A model generated the notes under the pieces. It was not told the origin of the DNA. It saw only the letters and a list, made by a program, of their open reading frames with translations, and did not search any database. Shown one piece after another: positions 8,204 to 14,261 of a stretch of DNA of 16,154 bases (the stretch's first letter is position 1; each line of letters opens with the position of its first letter). The stretch covers positions 1-16,154 of the forward strand of contig JAITBS010000136.1 in assembly GCA_031283515.1 (NCBI GenBank), given 5' to 3'. The translations under genes and the position numbers were made by a program. This DNA comes from Planctomycetaceae bacterium. Lineage in GTDB: Bacteria > Planctomycetota > Planctomycetia > Pirellulales > Thermoguttaceae.

Positions 8204-8307
8204 CAACATGGAAATTTGTTACCGCGATGGGAATTGTTTAATATAAATCGTTACTACATTAAAATAATGAATACAAAAAGTATAGACATCAATTACGTAC
8301 TTTTTTC

Positions 8308-9276
8308 ATGTTGTCAATTATGAAACTTCCTGGTTTAGTCGATCTTCAAGTTAATGGTTTTGCCGGAATTGATTTCAACAACCCAGCACTTCAAACGGAA
8401 GAGGTTGAAGAAGTATGTCGGCTTCTTTATGCTGAAGGCGTGGTTGGTTTTTTGCCGACGCTGGTTACGAACGATTTTGATGTGATAGAGTCGTTAGCAC
8501 GAACAATTTTTGCAGCAAATAATTCTTCGGGAGCAATGATTCTTGGTCTTCATTTGGAAGGTCCGTTTATTTCGTCACTTCCCGGAGCACGAGGTGCGCA
8601 TGATGTGAAATGGATTTGCGCACCAAATTTTAACCGGATTTGTTATCTGCAAAATATTTTTCGGAACAAAATTAAATTATTAACATTTTCACCGGATTGG
8701 CAAGATTCTGCAAAATTTGTTGAAGGAGTTTGTGGGCTTGGTATTCGAGTTGCGATTGGTCATACGATGGCAACACAAGAAGAAATCACGCAAGCAACCA
8801 ATGCCGGAGCAACTCTTTCAACACATCTCGGTAACGGTATTCCCAATCAGTTGAGTCGTCATCCGAATCCGATTTGGGCGCAACTTGCAGAAGATCGGCT
8901 TTGGGCTTCACTCATTGGCGATGGTTTTCATCTTTCCCGTGATATTTTTCAAACGATTATTAAAGTTAAACGAAACAAAGCATTTCTGGTGAGCGACAGT
9001 ACCATGTTTGCCGGAATGAAATCGGGACAATATCAATCATCTATTGGAGGTGATGTTATTTTGACAGCGGAAGGCAGACTTTCAATGGCAGGAAACGAAA
9101 ATTTAATGGCTGGTTCGGCAATGTCGATTCGAATGATGATTGAATCGCTTGTTCGTAACAATTGGCTGAATTTTGAGGAGGCGTGGGAACTTGGTTCGAT
9201 TCGTCCTTGGCGTTATCTTGGAGGAAGAGGTTGGTCGGAACAGGTTGAAATTTCCGTACCGGAATCATGGTGTTGA
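8308..9276 (+). CDS. nagA: NagA-type amidohydrolase (GlcNAc-6-phosphate deacetylase)
   Basis: This protein is predicted to remove acetate from N-acetylglucosamine-6-phosphate, in amino-sugar or peptidoglycan recycling. The active-site set is complete. VDLQVNG lies at 11-17 in place of the HxH of other amidohydrolases, as in E. coli NagA (VQLNG). HLEGPF carries the metal ligand E84, IGHT has H152, STHLGNGIPN has H173, GDGFHL has H208, and LVSDS has the catalytic D230. Length is 322 against about 380 for E. coli NagA. The N-terminal beta segment before PGxVD is absent, and the C-terminus stops shortly after the IRPWRYLG helix, without the usual closing beta strands. ATG at 8320 (MKLPGLVDLQ) is an equally plausible start. 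The last 64 bases overlap the antisense AraC remnant, so the C-terminus may have been altered by the rearrangement there. The gene symbol is by family; the substrate is inferred. Confidence 0.85.
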   Translation: MLSIMKLPGLVDLQVNGFAGIDFNNPALQTEEVEEVCRLLYAEGVVGFLPTLVTNDFDVIESLARTIFAANNSSGAMILGLHLEGPFISSLPGARGAHDVKWICAPNFNRICYLQNIFRNKIKLLTFSPDWQDSAKFVEGVCGLGIRVAIGHTMATQEEITQATNAGATLSTHLGNGIPNQLSRHPNPIWAQLAEDRLWASLIGDGFHLSRDIFQTIIKVKRNKAFLVSDSTMFAGMKSGQYQSSIGGDVILTAEGRLSMAGNENLMAGSAMSIRMMIESLVRNNWLNFEEAWELGSIRPWRYLGGRGWSEQVEISVPESWC

Positions 9277-9548
9277 GCATCGAACATAGAAAATGTTGTG
9301 TTGCGATAAATTTGTGGAGTGATACCGGTGTTACGGTGAAATGCGGAAATAAAATAGTCACGATTAGTAAATCCGGTTTTTCTGGCAACCGCCGAGAAGG
9401 AAAGATTGGTCGCACGAAGTAAAATTTTTGCATGATTGATACGAACCCGCAAAATTTCATCATGCGGTGAACGATTCAAATACTTGGCGAAATAACGTTC
9501 CAGTGAACGCCGTGAAATACCGAGTTCTTTAACTATTTGTGAAACGTT
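9213..9548 (-). pseudogene. AraC/XylR-type regulator remnant, DNA-binding domain only
   Basis: Read on the minus strand from 9548, the frame gives a complete AraC-family double helix-turn-helix: VSQIVKELGISRRSLERYF, then SPHDEILRVRINHAKILL, LSFSAVARKTGFTNRDYF and FHRNTGITPQIYR. This style (LGISRRSLER, then RSPHDEI) is typical of XylR-like sugar regulators. The codon just upstream (9549-9551) is a stop, and no sensor domain precedes it, so roughly the first two-thirds of the gene is missing. Repeat R2 copy B begins about 10 bases beyond the break. After the domain the frame runs on for some 20 residues through the antisense of the nagA 3' end. There is no start codon at the truncated end, so it is a pseudogene rather than a working regulator. 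Confidence 0.85.
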
Positions 9549-9558
9549 TTAAACAATA

Positions 9559-9680
9559 CGGCGATAGCCGGCTTGCCCCTGTTGACGGACGGAAATGAAG
9601 GACTCACTGTGTACAACACAATAGTAAGACCAACCGTTGTGACCGTAGGTGAAAACCTTTCGGCGAAAGGTCGCCTACCT
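9559..9680 (+). repeat. Dispersed repeat R2, copy B
   Basis: Shares CCGGCTTG-C-CCCTGT, GTGTACAACACAATA and CTTTCGGCGAAAGG with CGCCTACC with copy A at 8100-8203. It also carries an extra ~15 bases before the right block and a second GCCTACCTT-like unit after it (to about 9697). It begins with a small hairpin, CGGC gata GCCG. It lies immediately 5' of the broken AraC/XylR remnant and is a good candidate for the sequence that replaced the missing part of that gene. No gene is visible in 9549-9913. Confidence 0.7.
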
Positions 9681-9740
9681 TTTAGTTGCCTACCTTGTAA
9701 TTTCCAACTGTAAACAAATTCAAAAAAAATTCCACTGATA

Positions 9741-9850
9741 TATTACAGAATTTTTATATCTTTTATTTAAAAATCCTGTCAATTCTGTTTATTCCGTCAA
9801 AACCAGTTTATCTTGTCAAAAAACGAAAAACGAATTGTCAAGAGTGGTGA
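9741..9850 (-). repeat. Dispersed repeat R3, copy 1
   Basis: The reverse complement aligns along its whole length with 15385-15490. Shared blocks, read on the minus strand, are ACTCTTGACAATTCG, TTTTGACGG, AACAGAATTGACAGGATTTT, AAATAAAAGA and ATAAAAATTCTG. It begins 64 bases after the sirtuin stop and has the same orientation as that gene. The ACAGGATT-type unit is reminiscent of simple repeats seen in many bacterial genomes. Confidence 0.8.
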
Positions 9851-9913
9851 GTATAAAATAAAAAGACTGTTACGTATAACTTGCCCAAATCATTTGTTAC
9901 GGAAAAATATCTG

Positions 9914-10738
9914 TTACAACTCTTTTGTTGTCCAACGTTTGTCGATTTCCAAAAGTGCTTCGGCAGCACGCATTGGGAGATGAATTTCAACATAACGTGA
10001 CAAATCACTTTCAACCGGATTGATTTCAATAGTCGGGATTTTTTGCAACGCCGCAATTCGTACCGGACTGGTAATATACGGAAACATTGCCGAAGTACCA
10101 ATCGAAAAAACTAAATCAAAACCGTTACCGTTATTAAATTCGTACTGAAATTCCTCTATTTCATGAAGCGGAAGACTCTCCTCAAACAACACCACACGCG
10201 GACGAATAACCGCATGGCATTCGGGACAACGCGGCGGAAGTGTTTTTTGTAATTCCTTGAACCGTGCCAATGTTGCCGTGTTTGCCTTCAACTCCTCCGA
10301 CCAAGAACAATTCGTACAATAGAGAGTTCTCAACGAACCGTGAAATTCGTACACATTCTTTGATCCGGCGGTACGATGATAATTGTCAATATTTTGTGTA
10401 ACAACAACGACTTTGCCGCCGACAGAAGTCAACCGTTTTTCCCATTCGGCAATAATCCGGTGAGCGTCATTGGGTTGATGTTCCGCAACCGCAATACCTA
10501 ATTGAAACATATATTTCCAGGTAATTTCCGGTCTCCTTTGGAACATTGATCCGGAAAGACATTCTTCAATCGAATATCCCTCTTCTGTTCGTCCTTGATT
10601 GTATAACCCGCCAACTCCGCGATAAGTCGGTAAACCACTGTCCGCTGAAATACCGGCTCCAGTAATAAACAATATACTTTTGGATTTCCGCAACAAATTC
10701 ACAACCGTATTCAGTTTTTCTTCATTACTGAGGAGCAT
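9914..10738 (-). CDS. Sir2-family NAD-dependent protein deacylase (sirtuin)
   Basis: Predicted to remove acyl groups from lysines using NAD+, in the cytoplasm. The Rossmann-fold signature GAGIS is at residues 27-31, followed by DSGLPTYRG. TQNID at 114-118 and the catalytic His in FHG (H133) are present. The zinc site is C141/C144 and C171/C174 (CTNC...CPEC). GTS at 214-216 and EINP at 238-241 line the NAD pocket. Length, 274, is normal for a bacterial single-domain sirtuin. The YxxR pair expected of CobB/SIRT5-type desuccinylases is not obvious (the region reads WKYMFQLG), so deacetylase-type activity is more likely. Start ATG at 10738 without a clear ribosome binding site. It lies 98 bases downstream of the formyl-THF cyclo-ligase gene on the same strand, possibly co-transcribed, though it has a candidate promoter of its own. 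Confidence 0.92.
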   Translation of the reverse strand: MLLSNEEKLNTVVNLLRKSKSILFITGAGISADSGLPTYRGVGGLYNQGRTEEGYSIEECLSGSMFQRRPEITWKYMFQLGIAVAEHQPNDAHRIIAEWEKRLTSVGGKVVVVTQNIDNYHRTAGSKNVYEFHGSLRTLYCTNCSWSEELKANTATLARFKELQKTLPPRCPECHAVIRPRVVLFEESLPLHEIEEFQYEFNNGNGFDLVFSIGTSAMFPYITSPVRIAALQKIPTIEINPVESDLSRYVEIHLPMRAAEALLEIDKRWTTKEL

Positions 10739-10780
10739 GGCAATTGAAAATTAAAGTAACTAATTATGGATGATATACGG

Positions 10781-10807
10781 TTTATAATCATAACACTAAA
10801 TTATAAA
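10781..10807. promoter_or_regulatory. A/T-rich inverted repeat upstream of the sirtuin gene
   Basis: TTTATAAT (10781-10788) and ATTATAAA (10800-10807) are perfect complements with an 11-base spacer, overlapping the -10 of the candidate sirtuin promoter. It could be an operator dyad or a weak hairpin; the A/T composition makes chance quite possible. Confidence 0.3.
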
Positions 10808-10827
10808 TCACAAACCGCAAACGACAA
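10800..10827 (-). promoter_or_regulatory. Candidate promoter for the sirtuin gene
   Basis: On the minus strand TTGTCG (10822-10827) and TATAAT (10800-10805) are 16 bases apart; the -10 is perfect, the -35 moderate. Transcription would start near 10793, about 55 bases before the sirtuin start codon. Sequence match only. Confidence 0.4.
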
Positions 10828-10836
10828 ACATCTAAT

Positions 10837-11478
10837 TTATGTATTTCTATTCGGACGAATAATCTGTTTTTCCGTAACAATCATCGAAACAGGACAATCC
10901 CAGTGATCGACCGGAACTCGGTAAACAATCTGATATTCAAAAGCCAAACCAATCGAAATTATGTTCGAAGAAAATCGGGATAAGAACCGGTCATAGTACC
11001 CTTTCCCGCGACCAAGCCGATTGCCTAACTTGTCAAACGCAAGACCGGGTACAATAATTACATCAAGTTCTTCCGGCGTAACAAGATGCCTGACATCATT
11101 CCGAACACCTCGTTTTGGTTCCAAAATTCCAAACCGGCTCGGTTCAAGATCATTTCGTGAAAAAATCCGAACCGGAATTATCGTATCGTTTTCGCAATAA
11201 GGTACAACAACTGAACGTTCCGTTAAAAGCGGCGTAGTCTGAACCTCATCGCCAAAACTCAGATAAATCATCAAACGATCTTTTTTACAGGCAGCCTGAA
11301 AAATATCCAGTTCTATTAAATGTGTACAAATAATCGAACTAAACAAATCGTTTTCAGAAGAATGAGCATGAAGTTTTTCCCGAATCAGATGACGTAATGA
11401 GGTTTTAGATTGTTCACAATCTTGAAACGATATTTTTGTATTGTCCGGTTTTCCAGTGTTTACATTTTCGATGGTCAT
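10837..11478 (-). CDS. 5-formyltetrahydrofolate cyclo-ligase
   Basis: Catalyses ATP-dependent conversion of 5-formyl-THF to 5,10-methenyl-THF, returning a storage folate to the one-carbon pool. The family signature is clear: PGLAFDKLGNRLGRGKGYYD at about 144-163, the nucleotide and substrate loop. FGILEP is at 116-121, and the K/R-containing N-terminal helix (SKTSLRHLIREKL, about 24-36) is the usual start of the fold. Length 213 is slightly over the typical 180-200 because of about 20 extra N-terminal residues before SKTSLR. An internal start is therefore possible, although the ATG at 11478 fits the predicted promoter. It is followed by the sirtuin gene on the same strand after 98 bases. Also known as ygfA, yqgN, fau or MTHFS, so no single symbol is assigned. 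Confidence 0.93.
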   Translation of the reverse strand: MTIENVNTGKPDNTKISFQDCEQSKTSLRHLIREKLHAHSSENDLFSSIICTHLIELDIFQAACKKDRLMIYLSFGDEVQTTPLLTERSVVVPYCENDTIIPVRIFSRNDLEPSRFGILEPKRGVRNDVRHLVTPEELDVIIVPGLAFDKLGNRLGRGKGYYDRFLSRFSSNIISIGLAFEYQIVYRVPVDHWDCPVSMIVTEKQIIRPNRNT

Positions 11479-11528
11479 ATTTTTACTCTATTTGAGATCA
11501 TTCCCAATTCTAGGGTGATTTTCGATAT

Positions 11529-11557
11529 TTTATAAGTTTTTTATTTCAAGGATTCAA
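11529..11557 (-). promoter_or_regulatory. Predicted promoter of the formyl-THF cyclo-ligase gene
   Basis: On the minus strand TTGAAT (11552-11557) and TATAAA (11529-11534) are separated by exactly 17 bases. Transcription would start near 11522, leaving a leader of about 45 bases. Good spacing and placement support it. Confidence 0.5.
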
Positions 11558-11647
11558 CAAATGACCGCATTTTGTTTTTCCAAAATTTCAAGCGGCTGCA
11601 ATCCAAACGGTAATTATTTCACTTGCGTCACTCTCCACTCAATACCA

Positions 11648-11677
11648 CACTTTCAGGCACTTTCATGCACTTTCAGG
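11648..11677 (+). repeat. Three tandem 10-bp units
   Basis: CACTTTCAGG, CACTTTCATG and CACTTTCAGG follow one another without gaps. Ten bases is close to one helical turn, so the units face the same side of DNA, as expected for a cooperative protein-binding site. They lie between the divergent cyclo-ligase and pyrG genes. Slippage is the simpler alternative. Confidence 0.5.
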
Positions 11678-11787
11678 GCAAAATCAATGTTTCACTGAAA
11701 TATTACAAAAATTCCTTCCCTTCATTACTATATTATAATAAAGTGTTCGATAAATGCAAGAAGTATAAAAAAACATACAGTTTCCCT

Positions 11788-11815
11788 TTGACAGTTTGCG
11801 GTACGTTGATACAAA
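11788..11815 (+). promoter_or_regulatory. Orphan sigma70-like promoter
   Basis: A perfect -35, TTGACA (11788-11793), is followed after 16 bases by TACAAA (11810-11815), itself preceded by TG one base away (extended -10). No convincing gene starts just downstream; pyrG begins about 370 bases later. It may drive pyrG with a long leader or an untranslated RNA. Confidence 0.4.
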
Positions 11816-11864
11816 GACAGCGAATTAACGTGTCAAAAAAAAGTCCAGATTCGTTTGTTTCAGG

Positions 11865-11885
11865 TTTCGTCCCGCAGGAACGAAA
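11865..11885 (+). other. Hairpin in the pyrG upstream gap
   Basis: TTTCGTCCC (11865-11873) pairs with GGAACGAAA (11877-11885) with one mismatch and loop gca. Similar TTTCGTCCC-loop-GGGACGAAA palindromes occur as dispersed repeats in other bacterial genomes (general recollection, not checked). No T-run follows. The rest of 11479-12187, about 700 bases, shows only the promoters and 10-bp units listed separately. The open frame through 11623-12033 has no recognisable domain and is not called. Confidence 0.4.
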
Positions 11886-12081
11886 TGTACCTCATCGTAA
11901 GTGGAACACAGCGCAATCTATGGTCAAGATATTCTCACACAATAAAATCCTGCAAGATCGGTATGATGATTGTTTTGGGTTGATCACCATTGCCTCTAAC
12001 GGACTTAATCTTGAAAAACAAAGATTCCATTGAAATATTACTTTTTTATTAAACGGACTTTTATTCTTCGAGTTTTTCGTT

Positions 12082-12087
12082 TATAAT
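12082..12087 (+). promoter_or_regulatory. Candidate -10 element for pyrG
   Basis: A perfect TATAAT lies about 100 bases before the pyrG start codon, in A+T-rich DNA. No good -35 exists 16-18 bases upstream (TTTTAT at 12059-12064 is the nearest). Placement makes it plausible; composition makes chance likely. Confidence 0.3.
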
Positions 12088-12187
12088 ACCTGACTTGATT
12101 AACTTAGAACCTCAATTGGCAGGACTTATAAACTAATTTCAAAATAAATCACAGAATAATTACACAAATTAAAAGACAAAAAATATT

Positions 12188-13825
12188 ATGACAAAATACA
12201 TTTTTATTACGGGTGGAGTTGTGAGTTCACTTGGTAAGGGTTTGACCTGTGCATCGATTGGGATGCTGTTGGAACATCGCGGTTTAACGGTTCGGTTACA
12301 AAAATTAGACCCCTACCTGAATGTTGATCCGGGTCTTTTTTCGCCGGCACAACACGGTGAGGTTTATGTTCTTGATGACGGCAGTACAACCGATCTTGAT
12401 CTTGGTCATTACGAACGTTTCACAAATACACCATTGACCTGGAACAGCAGTTGGACAACCGGTCAGATTTATCAGCGTGTTTTTGAAAAAGAATGGCACG
12501 GCGAATATCAAGGAACAACAGTTCAGGTCATTCCCCATGTAACAAATGAAATTAAACAATGTATTGCACGTCTTGGCGGTCATGGAATTGATGTGGTGAT
12601 TATTGAGATTGGCGGAACAGTCGGCGACATTGAAAGTTTGCCCCACATGGAAGCAATTCGGCAATTTCCGCTTGATGTTGGCAGAGAAAATTGTTTGTAT
12701 ATTCATCTGACGCTCATTCCGTTTCTAAAAGCAGCACGGGAACTCAAAACCAAACCAACTCAACACAGCGTCGGGCAACTCCGCCAAATCGGTATTCAAC
12801 CGGATATTTTGATTTGCCGGACTGAAGTACCGTTATCACACGACGAACGTGCTAAAATCGGACTTTTTTGTAATATCGATACGGAATCGGTGATTGAAGA
12901 AAAGGACAAAGATTTTTCGATTTATGAAGTTCCGATTCGTTTGCATGATCATAAATTGGATCAATTAATTGTGGATAAACTTCGTATTCACAATGCCGGA
13001 CAATTGGAATTGGGTGATTGGCATGAATTATTGGAACGGATTCGGAATCCTGTTCATGAGGTAACAGTTGCGGTAGTCGGCGAATATGCGGAAACACCGG
13101 ACGCCTACAAATCAACGTATGAGGCTCTTGATCATGCCGGAATTGCCCACCGTACACAAATACGGAAGTTACGGATTCCCAGCCGCCATGTCCCGCAAAA
13201 TGAAACACGTCAAGAGTTACAAAAAGCAGACGCCGTTATTGTATCCGGTAGTTTCGGCGAATCGGAAATCGAAGGTAAAATCGAAGCCGTACGAATTGCA
13301 AGAGAAAACAATATCCCGTTTCTTGGTATTGGTCTTGGAATGCAATGTACGGTGATTGAATTTTTCCGTAACGTTTTGAATTTGGAAGATTCCCACTCAA
13401 CCGAATACAATAAAAATACTCCGCATCCGGTTATTTGTCTTCGTGAGGAACACCGTTTGGGGGAACATCATTTTGACGGACATCTTTCTTTTACACCACG
13501 TGAAGGTTCTCCCAAAACCGGAGCGGACACAATCGTATTTCAATTACCGTCGCGAATTTCAGAAGCATACGGAAACCGCCCTTTAACTTCGGAACGGTTT
13601 CGGCATCGTTATGAATTTAATAATCGTTACCGCGATCAGTGGGAACACAGCGCGATGAAAATTTCGGCACAAAGTGCTGATGGGCATTGTGTTCTGGCAG
13701 TTGAATTACCGGAACATCCTTGGTTTGTGGCAGTACAATTTTATCCGGAATTTAAGTCGCAACCCACCAAACCACATCCACTCTTTGCCGCACTTATCAC
13801 CGCCGCTATCAGAAAAAAAGAATGA
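12188..13825 (+). CDS. pyrG: CTP synthase with degenerate glutaminase domain
   Basis: Makes CTP from UTP, ATP and an ammonia source, the last step of de novo pyrimidine nucleotide synthesis. The N-terminal amidoligase domain (1-267) is intact: P-loop GGVVSSLGKG (9-18), the UTP/Mg region TDLDLGHYERF (D71), IIEIGGTVGDIES (E140) and KTKPTQ (187-192). The C-terminal class I glutamine amidotransferase domain (about 290-540) is present at full length but lacks its chemistry. The nucleophile motif GICLGMQ reads GIGLGMQ (Gly382 instead of Cys; codon GGT, one base from TGT). The catalytic-His motif QFHPEF reads QFYPEF (Tyr519; TAT, one base from CAT). The oxyanion loop PGGFG reads SGSFG (353-357), and the Arg usually just after it is missing. 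E521, ERFRHRYEFNN and HPWFVAVQF are kept. Length, 545, is normal with no frameshift. Expected to work only with free NH3. The start ATG lacks a clear ribosome binding site. Confidence 0.95.
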   Translation: MTKYIFITGGVVSSLGKGLTCASIGMLLEHRGLTVRLQKLDPYLNVDPGLFSPAQHGEVYVLDDGSTTDLDLGHYERFTNTPLTWNSSWTTGQIYQRVFEKEWHGEYQGTTVQVIPHVTNEIKQCIARLGGHGIDVVIIEIGGTVGDIESLPHMEAIRQFPLDVGRENCLYIHLTLIPFLKAARELKTKPTQHSVGQLRQIGIQPDILICRTEVPLSHDERAKIGLFCNIDTESVIEEKDKDFSIYEVPIRLHDHKLDQLIVDKLRIHNAGQLELGDWHELLERIRNPVHEVTVAVVGEYAETPDAYKSTYEALDHAGIAHRTQIRKLRIPSRHVPQNETRQELQKADAVIVSGSFGESEIEGKIEAVRIARENNIPFLGIGLGMQCTVIEFFRNVLNLEDSHSTEYNKNTPHPVICLREEHRLGEHHFDGHLSFTPREGSPKTGADTIVFQLPSRISEAYGNRPLTSERFRHRYEFNNRYRDQWEHSAMKISAQSADGHCVLAVELPEHPWFVAVQFYPEFKSQPTKPHPLFAALITAAIRKKE

Positions 13826-14063
13826 TTGTAAAATCGTCATTATTCGGACAGAGTTTCCGATTCCAAAACGATTTGGTTGTTCGGTGAGCAGTTGAGCAAG
13901 TTGGGTTTGAGGCAATTACTTTTTGAACGTTTTTATTCCCAGTCCGGCAAGTATGGAGTACATTAAAGACGGTATGGCGGTTGACAGTTCACTAAATAAT
14001 GTTTCACCGGAAAACTGTTACTTACGGTTGTTGCCTGCGGTTTTTACCAATAGTTGTCCATTT
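13826..14063. other. Gap after pyrG, nothing recognised
   Basis: I see no convincing gene, RNA or repeat here. The only minus-strand frame (13706-13915) mostly shadows the pyrG 3' end. There is no clear terminator for pyrG. A short frame on the minus strand near 13922-13965 is too small to interpret. Confidence 0.5.
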
Positions 14064-14092
14064 TTTATAAATTTTGTATGAATAATTATAAT
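14064..14092 (+). promoter_or_regulatory. Candidate promoter for the serine hydrolase gene
   Basis: A perfect TATAAT (14087-14092) is preceded, after 17 bases, by the weak -35 TTTATA (14064-14069). Transcription would start near 14099. The transcript would then carry the long hairpin at 14144-14226 in its leader, about 160 bases before the start codon. Confidence 0.35.
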
Positions 14093-14143
14093 AGACGGTG
14101 TGTCTTTATAAAAATTACTTTCATCATCATTCCGTTGAATTTT

Positions 14144-14226
14144 TTATAACACGAACAACACGAAAAAAGTCAAAACAAAAATTTTGTATTTTTCGTACTA
14201 TTTTGTGTGTTCCGTGTTGTAAAATA
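14144..14226. repeat. Long imperfect A/T-rich hairpin upstream of the serine hydrolase
   Basis: The left arm contains AACACGAACAACACGAAAAA and the right arm TTTTTCGTACTATTTTGTGT followed by TCCGTGTTGT. The arms pair with several mismatches, and the loop centre is near AAAATTTT at 14177-14184. Composition and plan (CGAA and CAAAACAAA units facing TTTGTTTTG) resemble the hairpin after rpoD. It lies only 35 bases before the start codon of the next gene, an odd place for a terminator. Confidence 0.55.
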
Positions 14227-14261
14227 TAAAACTTCATCAATATTACGACAAGAGGTATATT

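Larger units (their letters stand above)
8013..8284 (+). repeat. Dispersed repeat R1, copy split by an insertion
   Basis: The left half (8013-8071) matches 4868-4923 and the right half (8229-8284) matches 4933-4990. The two halves, nearly adjacent in the other copy, are here separated by about 157 bases. The left half contains TTGATTGATGTTTTATTAAG, the right half GGAATTGTTTAATATAAATC. The interruption carries a long palindrome and a copy of repeat R2. This copy occupies the gap between the polyprenyl synthase and NagA genes and ends 24 bases before the annotated NagA start. Confidence 0.75.

Noticed and set aside
11623..12033. 136-residue open frame on the plus strand before pyrG
   Set aside because: No recognisable domain and no ribosome binding site. 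It runs through the tandem 10-bp repeat, an orphan promoter and a hairpin, and its composition is unlike the real genes.
13706..13915. 69-residue minus-strand frame after pyrG
   Set aside because: More than half is antisense to the conserved pyrG 3' end and the rest shows no family pattern.
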